A stretch of DNA of 64,000 nucleotides from Shewanella acanthi (lineage in GTDB: Bacteria; Pseudomonadota; Gammaproteobacteria; Enterobacterales; Shewanellaceae), in the NCBI RefSeq assembly GCF_019457475.1, contig NZ_CP080413.1, forward strand, positions 2,728,001 to 2,792,000, given 5' to 3'. Shown in pieces: positions 44,134 to 52,960 of the stretch (positions within the stretch are counted from its first letter, which is position 1; the number at the start of each line of letters is the position of its first letter). Made by a program: the position numbers and the translations under genes. A model generated the notes under the pieces. That model worked only from the letters and a program-made list of their open reading frames with translations, was not told where the DNA came from and ran no database searches.

Positions 44134-45432
44134 CTACTTACTCTGTTCGAGCAGATGTAATGGGATAACAAAGCTAAAAGTGCTGCCTTTACCCAAATCA
44201 CTGCTAATGTTGAGCTCACTGTGGTGATGATTTAGGGCATGTTTCACAATCGCGAGCCCAAGCCCGGTGCCGCCCGTTTGTCGTGAACGTGCACTGTCGA
44301 CGCGGTAAAACCGTTCAGTTAAACGATTGATATGCTGCGGTGCTATGCCCTCACCGGTATCAGTCACACTAAAGCGCGCCCCCGTCGCCACCCTTTGCCA
44401 TTTGACGGTAATTTTACCACCAGGTTCAGTGTAACGAATCGCGTTAGAAATCAAGTTAGAACAAGCACTTCTAAGCTGAAGTTCATTACCATGGGTATCG
44501 AGTCCCGCTTCGCAGCTAAAGGTTAATTCGTACCTGTCTTGGGCCAGCGCCATGGCTTCTTCCTTAAGTACTTCCATCATCAGTGTCATATTGACGGTTT
44601 CCTCGAGATTAATATCCGAGGCATCCTCAATACGGGACAACATCAATAACTGCTCAACCATAGACTGCATTCGCTGGGTCTGCTGCTGCATTAAACTCAA
44701 TGGCTTAGCATTCATTGAGCCGGGCTCAGCCATGCTCTGCATCATCTCGAGATAACCCTGAAGCACAGTCAAGGGGGTCTTAAGCTCATGTGACACGTTA
44801 GCGACAAATTCCTTACGCATCCCTTCAAGCTGGCGAATTCGGGTGATATCCCGCGCGATCAGTAACATTTGTCTGTCGCCGTAACCCATGATCCTAATCT
44901 CGATTAAGCGTCTATCGGACACAGGGGATGGCAGCTCCAAGGGTTCCTTGAACTTGCCCGCTTTAATATAGAGGGAGAAATCGGGATGGCGGAGTAAATT
45001 ATCGATTCGCTGACCATTATCCTGCGGCCAGACTAAGCCCAGCATCAATTGTGCTAACTTATTGCACCAAAGGATATTAAGCTCAGAATCGAGCACGATG
45101 GCGGCATCGGGTAAGGCCTCAGCGCCTTGGCGAAATCGGCCTAAAAGTGCAGCTAATTGCCCAAGTCGGCGACGGTTTTTGCCTTGAAGACGATAAATCC
45201 CATTAAACACTCCTTCCCAACTGCCACTGCCTTGGGGAGGTGTTAATTTTCTATCACGCCATAACCAAAAATTAAGGCGTGCTAGCTGACGGTAATGCCA
45301 CAACAATAAACCGCCCAAACCAAGAATCAGTATCCAGAGAGGTTTCCCGACCAATAAACCAATTACGACGCATAGCAGCAAATAGGCCGCTAGACGCGAA
45401 TACATCCGGTACCCTGAATAGGAGTCAAACAT
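44134..45432 (-). CDS. phoR: Phosphate regulon sensor histidine kinase PhoR
   Basis: A 432-residue membrane-bound sensor kinase. Two N-terminal hydrophobic helices (about 14-48) are followed by a PAS domain (about 100-200) and the HisKA dimerisation domain with phospho-accepting His215 (NVSHELKTPLTVLQGYL). The HATPase domain has the N box (SNLISNAIRYTEPGG), G1 (DTGEGI) and G2 (GGTGLGLAIVKH). It responds to phosphate through PstSCAB/PhoU and phosphorylates PhoB. It lies 80 bases downstream of phoB on the same strand. The domain order and length match E. coli PhoR (431 aa). Confidence 0.95.
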   Translation of the reverse strand: MFDSYSGYRMYSRLAAYLLLCVVIGLLVGKPLWILILGLGGLLLWHYRQLARLNFWLWRDRKLTPPQGSGSWEGVFNGIYRLQGKNRRRLGQLAALLGRFRQGAEALPDAAIVLDSELNILWCNKLAQLMLGLVWPQDNGQRIDNLLRHPDFSLYIKAGKFKEPLELPSPVSDRRLIEIRIMGYGDRQMLLIARDITRIRQLEGMRKEFVANVSHELKTPLTVLQGYLEMMQSMAEPGSMNAKPLSLMQQQTQRMQSMVEQLLMLSRIEDASDINLEETVNMTLMMEVLKEEAMALAQDRYELTFSCEAGLDTHGNELQLRSACSNLISNAIRYTEPGGKITVKWQRVATGARFSVTDTGEGIAPQHINRLTERFYRVDSARSRQTGGTGLGLAIVKHALNHHHSELNISSDLGKGSTFSFVIPLHLLEQSK

Positions 45433-45512
45433 AAATTAACCCAAGCATCAGGCTAAATAAGAGAAGCACAAGATAGCCTAAAAGCTAACTTGTGCCTATC
45501 TCTAATTTGGCG

Positions 45513-46202
45513 CTAAATGCGTGTTGAGAAACGATAACCTGCACCACGAACCGTTTGAATGAGTCTGTCATGACCCGATTCTTCAACTGCTTTTCGCAGG
45601 CGACGAATATGTACATCCACGGTTCTGTCTTCGACGTAAACATTAGTCCCCCACACGTTGTCGAGTAACTGTTCACGGCTATAAACCCGTTCTGGGTGGG
45701 TCATAAAGAAGTGTAATAATCGGAACTCCGTCGGCCCCATATCGAGCACGGTTTCGCCAACACTGACCCTGTGACTCACTGGGTCGAGTGATAAACCTTG
45801 CACATCGATGGTTTCTTCTAAGCGTGTTGGCGCGCTGCGACGTAGTACCGCCTTGATGCGTGCCACCAGCTCCTTAGGGGAAAAAGGTTTGGTAATGTAG
45901 TCATCGGCGCCCACTTCTAAGCCTTTGACTTTATCTTCCTCTTCGCCGCGGGCAGTGAGCATAATGATGGGAATTTGGCGAGTAAACTCATCCTGCTTGA
46001 GTCGCTTAGCCAGTTGAATACCACTTCCGCCTGGAAACATCCAATCTAATAAAATGAGATCAGGATAAGGTTCCTTTAGCAGCGCAATGGCCGAATCAAA
46101 ATCCTCAGCAGCAGAGGTGGTAAACCCATGCTGTTCCATCACAAAAGTCAGCATCTCACGGATGGCTAACTCGTCTTCTACTATTAATATCCTTGCAGTC
46201 AT
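45513..46202 (-). CDS. phoB: Phosphate regulon response regulator PhoB
   Basis: A 229-residue OmpR-type response regulator. The receiver domain has Asp53 ([10 protein letters not shown]), the acidic pocket EDE at 9-11, Thr in [10 protein letters not shown] and Lys in YITKPFSP. The winged-helix effector has the recognition region [15 protein letters not shown] and [14 protein letters not shown] start at ATG 46202 ([11 protein letters not shown]), which gives exactly the E. coli length; the frame is open 12 codons further. It binds Pho boxes such as the one upstream of pstS. No clear Pho box precedes phoB itself. Confidence 0.95.
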   Translation of the reverse strand: MTARILIVEDELAIREMLTFVMEQHGFTTSAAEDFDSAIALLKEPYPDLILLDWMFPGGSGIQLAKRLKQDEFTRQIPIIMLTARGEEEDKVKGLEVGADDYITKPFSPKELVARIKAVLRRSAPTRLEETIDVQGLSLDPVSHRVSVGETVLDMGPTEFRLLHFFMTHPERVYSREQLLDNVWGTNVYVEDRTVDVHIRRLRKAVEESGHDRLIQTVRGAGYRFSTRI

Positions 46203-46342
46203 AAGTGATTTTCTGTCAGTGAATGTCAACCTAGCCATTATTAGTCATTTTTATTACAAATTTATGAATAACTAGACTGAACAGGCTATATAGTAGCGAT
46301 AATTGTCATATTAATTTTATATAAGCATTTGTTTATAGCAAT

Positions 46343-46368
46343 AAAAAAGGAGGCATTCGCCTCCTTTA
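46343..46368 (-). terminator. Terminator of the porin gene
   Basis: On the minus strand AAAGGAGGC-GAAT-GCCTCCTTTTTTATT, right after the porin stop. Confidence 0.85.
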
Positions 46369-46388
46369 TCCAACCTATTACCTAGGGA

Positions 46389-47333
46389 TTAGAACTTGTG
46401 TTCTAAGCCAATACCTAAGTAGCTGTCATCATTGTCAGATGAATCTAATGAGCGGCTAGTGTAGAACGCGAACAGTTTAGTGGGTTTAGCTAGGCTGTAA
46501 TCGGCGCCGATTGACCATGAATCACCTTTGTCTTCCATATCTTGGAATTGGGCTTTTAAGGTCACGGCATCAATGTCGTAGGCTGCGCTGAACAGGAACC
46601 CATCAATGCTGTCACTATTTACTGGTAAGTCATTTTTATAGGTTTCCTCTTGCTGTTGGTACATACCGCCTAGGGTGATACCCACGATTTTACCTTGCAC
46701 AGAGGCACGCAGAACTTCATAACCTTTCACGTCCGAGTCATAGGCGATTGCAGCATAAATTGGTGATTTTTTCAGTTTAGCGTCACCGTACATGGCCGCT
46801 AAGCTAAAACCGTCTTGGCCTTGTTGCTCAGCATCGCCGTCGGCTACATAGGTTGCACCGAACACGAAACCACCAAAGGATGGCGACAGGTAAGTTGCAG
46901 TTTGTGCTAAGCGGTTATCGCCCTTAAACAAACTTTTTAAGTCGCCTGATAAGTCGTTGAATTGGTCAACGTTACCTTGAGAAATTTTCAGTAACGTGTC
47001 GTTACGACCCACAGAGAAAGAACCAAATGCACCTTTCAAACCAACGAATTGGTTACGTGCTTTGAAGTTATTGCTTGAATCAGCTCCTGTATCCACTTCG
47101 TATTCAACTGTATAGAAGGCTTCTAACGAGCTAGACAGTTCAAAATCGCCCTTAACACCAAAACGTGAAGCGTTACTTTGAATCGTCGTTTCTGATTCAT
47201 CATCCACATCATTGGATTGAGCAGTCACATTTAACTTACCGTAAACAGTCAAAGGTTCAGCGGCATAAGCTGAAGCCAGAGTTGCAGAAGCTAGCGCAGA
47301 AGCAAGTAGAGTTTTACAAAAAACGTTCATCAT
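46389..47333 (-). CDS. Outer membrane porin (Gram-negative porin family)
   Basis: A 314-residue trimeric-porin type barrel. The signal peptide is cut after ASAYA (about 24); the mature N-terminus EPLTVYGKLNVTAQ and the C-terminal ending GIGLEHKF (terminal Phe) are classic. The sequence shows repeated amphipathic strands with a GRNDTLLKI segment near the constriction loop. The start region reads ATGATGAACG, with AAAGG upstream; either ATG could initiate. These bases are perfectly complementary to the shared segment of the three candidate sRNAs. Being next to phoB suggests a role in phosphate uptake, supported only by a degenerate Pho-like direct repeat at 47402-47419. Confidence 0.92.
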   Translation of the reverse strand: MMNVFCKTLLASALASATLASAYAAEPLTVYGKLNVTAQSNDVDDESETTIQSNASRFGVKGDFELSSSLEAFYTVEYEVDTGADSSNNFKARNQFVGLKGAFGSFSVGRNDTLLKISQGNVDQFNDLSGDLKSLFKGDNRLAQTATYLSPSFGGFVFGATYVADGDAEQQGQDGFSLAAMYGDAKLKKSPIYAAIAYDSDVKGYEVLRASVQGKIVGITLGGMYQQQEETYKNDLPVNSDSIDGFLFSAAYDIDAVTLKAQFQDMEDKGDSWSIGADYSLAKPTKLFAFYTSRSLDSSDNDDSYLGIGLEHKF

Positions 47334-47401
47334 TTAATCCTTTCGACGTTCTGTTCGTCTTGGTTATTGGTTTGGAACGAGCGAAAGTGTGCAATGATTC
47401 T

Positions 47402-47419
47402 ATTTCAGTTTTATTTCAA
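47402..47419 (-). promoter_or_regulatory. Possible degenerate Pho box upstream of the porin
   Basis: On the minus strand TTGAAAT-AAAA-CTGAAAT: two 7-base direct repeats with an 11-base period like a Pho box, but TCAT is replaced by AAAT in both halves. It lies about 70 bases upstream of the porin start. Confidence 0.3.
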
Positions 47420-47624
47420 TTGTGACAACTGCGATTCCCCTTGAAAAAACAGCGCAACATCGCAAGCGAAAAACCCATTAATACCAAGGGTTACAGCGTG
47501 ATTTTTTCGAATATTACATTTTAATGAATTCTGCGACTTAGCTAAAAATTACGGCTTTTGACAAGGTTTACCCCGCGCAAACTATGCCGTAAACTGCCCC
47601 TTTATTTTCCAATGAGCGCATTCT

Positions 47625-48539
47625 ATGTGGTTTAAAAATCTTACTCTTTACCGTTTCAATAAACCTTTTGCTATCGAAACCGAGGCCCTTGAAACCGCGT
47701 TAGCCGATTTCACATTTTCCCCCTGCGGCAGCCAAGACATCAGCAAATTTGGTTTTTCTAATGCATTAGGCAAACAGGGCAGCTCACTGGTTCATAGTGC
47801 TAACAACCGTCATCTGATTTGCGTGACTAAGGAAGAGAAAATTCTTCCAGGCCAAGTCATCAAAGAAGCCCTCGAAGAAAAAGTGGCGCAGATTGAAGAT
47901 GAAGAAAACCGCAAATTAGCAAAGAAAGAAAAAGATGCGCTAAAAGATGAAATCACCACGAGTCTGTTACCACGTGCGTTTTCACGTCGCAGCCAAACTC
48001 GCGCGCTGATTTTACCTGAGCTTGAAATGATCCTAGTGGACAGCTCGAGCGCCACTAAAGCCGAAGAATTACTGGCGCTGCTGCGTAAAGCATTGGGCAG
48101 TCTGCCGATTATCCCGCTCTCCTTTAAAGCACCGGTCGAAAGCCAATTAACCCAATGGTTAAAAGAAGGCAGCGCGCCATTACCCTTTGAAATGCAAGAT
48201 GAAGCTGAGCTGAAATCCGCCGCAGATGAGGGTGGAATCGTGCGCTTTAAGCAGCAGGATTTAAAAGAAGATGAAGTGCTTGCACACCTTGAAACGGGTA
48301 AAGAAGTCCACAAAATGGCACTGCACTTTGGTCAATCCATCGCACTCTTATTGCAATCCGATGCCAGCGTGAAACGCTTAAAATTCTCCGAGGAATTTAG
48401 AGCCGGTAACGATGAACTCGGCAATGAAGATCCGATGGCACGATTAGACGCTGACTTCGCCCTGATGGGAAGCGAACTCGTGGCGCTGATGCATGCGCTG
48501 GTTTCGGCCCTCGGCGGACTCGAAGAGACTCAAGCTTAG
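47625..48539 (+). CDS. rdgC: Recombination-associated protein RdgC
   Basis: A 304-residue RdgC. In E. coli it forms a ring dimer that binds double-stranded DNA without sequence preference and restrains RecA. The N-terminal [15 protein letters not shown], the [10 protein letters not shown] segment, the basic/acidic coiled helix [13 protein letters not shown] and the C-terminal gate [19 protein letters not shown] are all typical. The length matches the family. It is monocistronic with a strong downstream terminator. Confidence 0.95.
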   Translation: MWFKNLTLYRFNKPFAIETEALETALADFTFSPCGSQDISKFGFSNALGKQGSSLVHSANNRHLICVTKEEKILPGQVIKEALEEKVAQIEDEENRKLAKKEKDALKDEITTSLLPRAFSRRSQTRALILPELEMILVDSSSATKAEELLALLRKALGSLPIIPLSFKAPVESQLTQWLKEGSAPLPFEMQDEAELKSAADEGGIVRFKQQDLKEDEVLAHLETGKEVHKMALHFGQSIALLLQSDASVKRLKFSEEFRAGNDELGNEDPMARLDADFALMGSELVALMHALVSALGGLEETQA

Positions 48540-48628
48540 TCTCAGCCTGTAAATGCTTTAGCGAGAAAACGCTTTGCTGTATAAGCTGAACCGATCGCTG
48601 AATGAATCGCTAAAACATTCACTAAAAC

Positions 48629-48659
48629 AAAAGGCGCAGGGAAAATCCCTGCGCCTTTT
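48629..48659. terminator. Terminator between rdgC and the M61 peptidase gene
   Basis: AAAAGGCGCAGGGA-AAA-TCCCTGCGCCTTTT, a near-perfect bidirectional hairpin between convergent genes. Confidence 0.88.
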
Positions 48660-48701
48660 CTATTTCAATACGCTACAAGCGTTTAGAGCTAATAAATAGA
48701 C

Positions 48702-50513
48702 TTATTTTTTAGCGGTTAATTCGCCTTTATCATCAAAAGGCCAATCGATGCCTAACCAAGCTTTGAAGAAAGCTTTTTGCTCCTTACTCGCCTTAGCATC
48801 CCCCTTCAATTCAAGTTTACCGCTTTGTTTCGAACCTAAGGTCATTGCAACTTGTTTAATTTTGTCATTACTGAACAGGGTGAGATTAATGGTATCGCCC
48901 GCTTTAAAGTCTTGAATACGCTTATCAAAACCTTTGGCCGTCACTCGAAGGTCATTAATGGCAATGATTTCATCACCCGCTGTAATGCCCGACTTCCAAG
49001 CAGGCCCATCGCGTAGCACTTGGCTAAGTTCCAATGAATCATGTTCGCTGCTCAGTGTCATGCCAGTAAAGGCTTCGGTTTTCGCGTCTTTGCCGTAGGA
49101 CAAGACAAGACCTGCTTGAGCCAGTAAATTTTTAAAATCGAGGCTCAGTGGACTATTCACATGCGCCTGCCACCATGGGGCATAATCCTTACCCGATAAG
49201 TCCTTCAGAATTTGCTGAACATCACTCACGCTATACCCATTAGGTACACGGTGTTCGTTATAAAGACGACGGTGAACATCGCGGTAGGAATGCGCAAGCT
49301 TTGTGTCTTTCAATAAGGCGAAATCCAGCGCGAGAGACGCTAGATAGCCTTCTGAGTAAATGTTAACGCTATGGTTAATGGCATAGTCACCACCTGTGCT
49401 GCTCCACTCACCCGCGCTCGCCTCGGCCACAGATTGAATTTCACGACCCGGTGTTAACTCACTTTTCTCCACGCGCTTGGCTAAATCCTCGAGGAATTCC
49501 TTAGGTGTCATCACCCCTGCACGCAGCAATAATTGTCCTTGGAAATAACTGGTTGAACCCTCTGCAATCCACAGCAGTTCGGTCATATTTTCATGCTGAT
49601 AATCGTAGGGCACTAAGCCATCAGGGCGATATGCCTTAACGTTCCAGGTATGGATAAACTCGTGAGAGGCCGTACCAATAAATCGCAGGTAATCCTTACG
49701 CTCACGGAAGCTAAACCGCGGCAACTGAATGACCGTCGAGTTTAAATGCTCAGTCGCGCCGCCAGCGCCACTGGTGGCATGCACCATATACACATAGCGC
49801 TCGAAGGGGTAACCATCCCAAATCGCTTTAGCCGCACCACTTAGCGCGGTTAAATCCTTCACCACTTGAACAGTGTCGTAATTCCCTTCCCCCCAAAACA
49901 CCACCTCATAGTCTTTGCCATTAGCACTAAACTGCCTATGGGTACTGATGCCCGTTTCGATTGGTGAATCAATCAGTACATCGTAGTTTGGCGCAACAAA
50001 CGAATGAGCCTGACTGCCCGTATTCATGCCCGAATAGCTTTTCCAGCTTTCAGGCACGGTTAGCTGCACTGCCACACTTTGGTCACGAAATGCGGGGCTA
50101 TACATAAACACGCCGCTCGCATCGAGATAGGCGTGACTCGCATCAATATGACGAACACGTTGACCTAGTTCATTGGCATACAGCTGATAAGTCACACTCA
50201 CCTTCGTCGGCTTTGATAACGCCACTTGCCATTCACCGCTGGCGGTACGTTTCCAGTTAAGTGCATTACCGTCGCTGTCTTTTGCATTGAATAAGCGCAC
50301 ACCATCAGCTAGCGGTAATACTTGGTATTTACCCGTGCGCCAAACGGGAAGATTAACAATAAAATCACCGGCTTTAGCTTCGGGGAAGGTCACTGTTACC
50401 TGTGCAAGATGATGTTCTGGCTGGCTTAAATCGATTTTATAATCTACCTCAGCGAGGGCGTTGGCCGAAAATAGCGCACTTAAAACCAAGATAGATAAAC
50501 TGCTGGGTTTCAC
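48702..50513 (-). CDS. M61 family metallopeptidase with PDZ domain
   Basis: A 603-residue secreted glycyl-aminopeptidase-like enzyme. The signal peptide is cut after SANALA (about 21), the N-terminal beta domain runs to about 200, and the catalytic M61 domain has the zinc site HEFIHTW (about 285-291) with the third ligand Glu in WIAEGSTSYF. A PDZ domain follows at about 485-570 (GPAWKSGITAGDEIIAINDL). The start codon is GTG at 50513 with AAGGAAG upstream. It is probably periplasmic; the substrate preference (Gly/Ala N-termini) is known only for related enzymes. It is divergent from the TPR protein gene. Confidence 0.9.
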   Translation of the reverse strand: MKPSSLSILVLSALFSANALAEVDYKIDLSQPEHHLAQVTVTFPEAKAGDFIVNLPVWRTGKYQVLPLADGVRLFNAKDSDGNALNWKRTASGEWQVALSKPTKVSVTYQLYANELGQRVRHIDASHAYLDASGVFMYSPAFRDQSVAVQLTVPESWKSYSGMNTGSQAHSFVAPNYDVLIDSPIETGISTHRQFSANGKDYEVVFWGEGNYDTVQVVKDLTALSGAAKAIWDGYPFERYVYMVHATSGAGGATEHLNSTVIQLPRFSFRERKDYLRFIGTASHEFIHTWNVKAYRPDGLVPYDYQHENMTELLWIAEGSTSYFQGQLLLRAGVMTPKEFLEDLAKRVEKSELTPGREIQSVAEASAGEWSSTGGDYAINHSVNIYSEGYLASLALDFALLKDTKLAHSYRDVHRRLYNEHRVPNGYSVSDVQQILKDLSGKDYAPWWQAHVNSPLSLDFKNLLAQAGLVLSYGKDAKTEAFTGMTLSSEHDSLELSQVLRDGPAWKSGITAGDEIIAINDLRVTAKGFDKRIQDFKAGDTINLTLFSNDKIKQVAMTLGSKQSGKLELKGDAKASKEQKAFFKAWLGIDWPFDDKGELTAKK

Positions 50514-50648
50514 TCTTACTTCCTTCTGTTATTATGCTTTTTATTAAATTTTTCCAAGTATAACAAGTCGATGTGGCATCCTCATTAGGCGCTAACAAAA
50601 GCTAACAAAATAAGTTCCTTGACATAGGAAAGATGGACTTAACTACAA

Positions 50649-52814
50649 ATGCATAAACTCACTGTGATATTGGCGTCTTGGTTACTGATATTTTCGGTCA
50701 ATGTGTTGGCTCGCGATCTCGAATCTGAAGAGGTCGAACTGCGTGAAGCCCCGCAGTCCATGTACGACAAAATTAGTCAGTCAGTGTCCTTACCCATTGA
50801 TTTTAAGAACCGGGAACAGTTTGAGCAGCAAGCCGCATCCCAGGGCTACGACAATGATGAACTTGAACATAAGTTATTGCTGCTCGCCCGTTTAACGATG
50901 GAACCCAGTGTAAAGTCAGCTCAGGGTAGCCTCGATGCCACACAATTAATCGAACTTTTAGCCAGTATTGCCGAGTCGCCCTACGAAAAAGCAAGCGTAG
51001 CCATGTTAAGGGGGAGAAACCTTGGAAGAACTGCGCAGCGATACCAAGAAGCAATTGCCTTTTATAATGAGGCCCTGACCCGCATCAACGACAGCTATGA
51101 CATTGAGTCAATGCTGCTTAAACACACCATTCACGAACACTTAGGTGGACTGCATTTAGTGCTTCGTCAGGATGTGCCTGCGCTAATGCATTTTCACACC
51201 TACCGCGATATCGCCTACAAACTGAGAAATGATTATCTCATCGCCGCTGCCGAGGCAAAACTTGGGCATTATTACAATAAAAATCAGCAACTCACAAAAT
51301 CGCTGCAACATTATAGTGAGGCGATTCGTCTGTCGAACCAATCTAATTACCCTACAATGAAAACCCATCTTCAGCTGCAATTGGCTAAGGTATATCGGGA
51401 TTTAAAGCAATGGGATGAGGCCCTTAAAAACGCCCATGAGGCTGCCGCAGGCTTTAAAAAATTGGGCAACGATACCTATCTTTCGAGTTGTATGACAGTG
51501 ATTGCCATGGTCTACAGCGAGCAAGGGGATTGGAATAAGGCCATCGATTACTACCTTAACGCCCAGCAGTTGGATGCCAAAAACGGCAACTATATCGCCC
51601 AGGGCTTAAATTTCCATAACCTTGGTCAAGCTTATTCCCATATCAATGATGAGGAAAATGCACTTAAATACCTACTGATGGCAAACCAAGTGTTTATCGA
51701 TAAAAAGAGCTACCACTATCAGGTCTACAACGAATTGTTAATTGGCGAGATTGCCCAAACCAAGCAGGATTGGACTTTGATGATAAACCACGCCGAAAAA
51801 GCCTTAAGCCTAGCAACGGACTTAAAGCTACCCGATGAACAGAGATCAGCCTTAACGCAAATCGCCTTCGCATCAGAACAGATGGGTGACACGAATAAGT
51901 TAATCAGTACCCAGAAACAAATCATCGCCCTCGGGCAGCAAAAGCCCGAAGCCGAGGTTGACTCCGCGGTTTCAGCATCGCTACTTGCCGAGCAACAACT
52001 CAAACTTGAACTCAATGTAGTAAAAGGTAAGCTCTCAGAGGCCCAACGCAGCACTAAAAATACCAATCGATTGTTGGCTCTTTGTGCGCTGCTTGCGACG
52101 CTATTTTTAATCACTCTACTGATTCTATTGAAAAAACGCAGTAAGTTAACCGCCCAAAACCAAATGCTGATTACCTTAAGTCAACAGGATCCTTTCACTC
52201 AACATCCTGGTTACACCGCACTAATCGCAGATCTAGACGACAGAACACCTAACGAGCCAGCGACAGAAGCCTTGGTTCTGGTTGAATTCCCTGCCCACTT
52301 GAAGTCCGATCTTAATCACGGCCAATATTTTGCTAATGCCGTCACAAAACAATTCACACAACTGCTAAACGACTGTTTTGCCATGCCCGTTTATGTTGTG
52401 CGCCAAGGACTCTTTGCGATTCGCTTTACTGAATCTGTACAGGCCGAAATGTTACTTTCGCGACTCACAGAACAGATGCGTTCCCAATTGCTAACGCATC
52501 AATTTAATATGGGGATGATAAATCTCCCCTTACTGGGCAAATCCGACATCAATATGGATCCTAAACTTAAGTTTGAATGTGCTCAAATGGCGTTGGCGGG
52601 ATGTCGGAGTCTATCAAGAGACCACAATCATTACGTCAGCCTGCGGGCGTTAGATTTTGTGCCATCAAGCCTATTTGCAAACCCAATATTCCTTCACTTA
52701 GAGAAAGGTATAGAACGAGGTTTAATTCGCTTTGAGACCAATGGCCGTAAAGAAGACATTATCTGGCCACGTTGGGAGCATAATCAGGACCGACATTTAC
52801 TGGAAAATATTTGA
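50649..52814 (+). CDS. TPR-repeat membrane protein with degenerate GGDEF-like domain
   Basis: A 721-residue protein. It has a signal peptide (LASWLLIFSVNVLA), a periplasmic array of tetratricopeptide repeats (about 95-415, for example WNKAIDYYLNAQQLDAKNGN), a coiled segment with a transmembrane helix at about 475-494 (LLALCALLATLFLITLLILL) and a cytoplasmic C-terminal domain (about 510-715). That domain looks like a decayed GGDEF fold: DPFTQHPGYTALIADLDDR in place of DPLTGLPNR, and QGLFAIRF where GGDEF would be. It therefore cannot be a cyclase. It sits 146 bases upstream of an intact diguanylate cyclase gene and probably acts as a sensor or c-di-GMP/partner-binding module. Confidence 0.8.
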   Translation: MHKLTVILASWLLIFSVNVLARDLESEEVELREAPQSMYDKISQSVSLPIDFKNREQFEQQAASQGYDNDELEHKLLLLARLTMEPSVKSAQGSLDATQLIELLASIAESPYEKASVAMLRGRNLGRTAQRYQEAIAFYNEALTRINDSYDIESMLLKHTIHEHLGGLHLVLRQDVPALMHFHTYRDIAYKLRNDYLIAAAEAKLGHYYNKNQQLTKSLQHYSEAIRLSNQSNYPTMKTHLQLQLAKVYRDLKQWDEALKNAHEAAAGFKKLGNDTYLSSCMTVIAMVYSEQGDWNKAIDYYLNAQQLDAKNGNYIAQGLNFHNLGQAYSHINDEENALKYLLMANQVFIDKKSYHYQVYNELLIGEIAQTKQDWTLMINHAEKALSLATDLKLPDEQRSALTQIAFASEQMGDTNKLISTQKQIIALGQQKPEAEVDSAVSASLLAEQQLKLELNVVKGKLSEAQRSTKNTNRLLALCALLATLFLITLLILLKKRSKLTAQNQMLITLSQQDPFTQHPGYTALIADLDDRTPNEPATEALVLVEFPAHLKSDLNHGQYFANAVTKQFTQLLNDCFAMPVYVVRQGLFAIRFTESVQAEMLLSRLTEQMRSQLLTHQFNMGMINLPLLGKSDINMDPKLKFECAQMALAGCRSLSRDHNHYVSLRALDFVPSSLFANPIFLHLEKGIERGLIRFETNGRKEDIIWPRWEHNQDRHLLENI

Positions 52815-52960
52815 TCGTTATTGCAATTAAACACATTCATGCAAGCAAACAGATTTGCACTCTTACATCGTTGTTATACCATTAATAGCATATGTATTAA
52901 CCGCTAATCTGGACAGTGACGTCATGCTTTTAGCCTTGCAAAGTTAGGAAAATACTCCAG

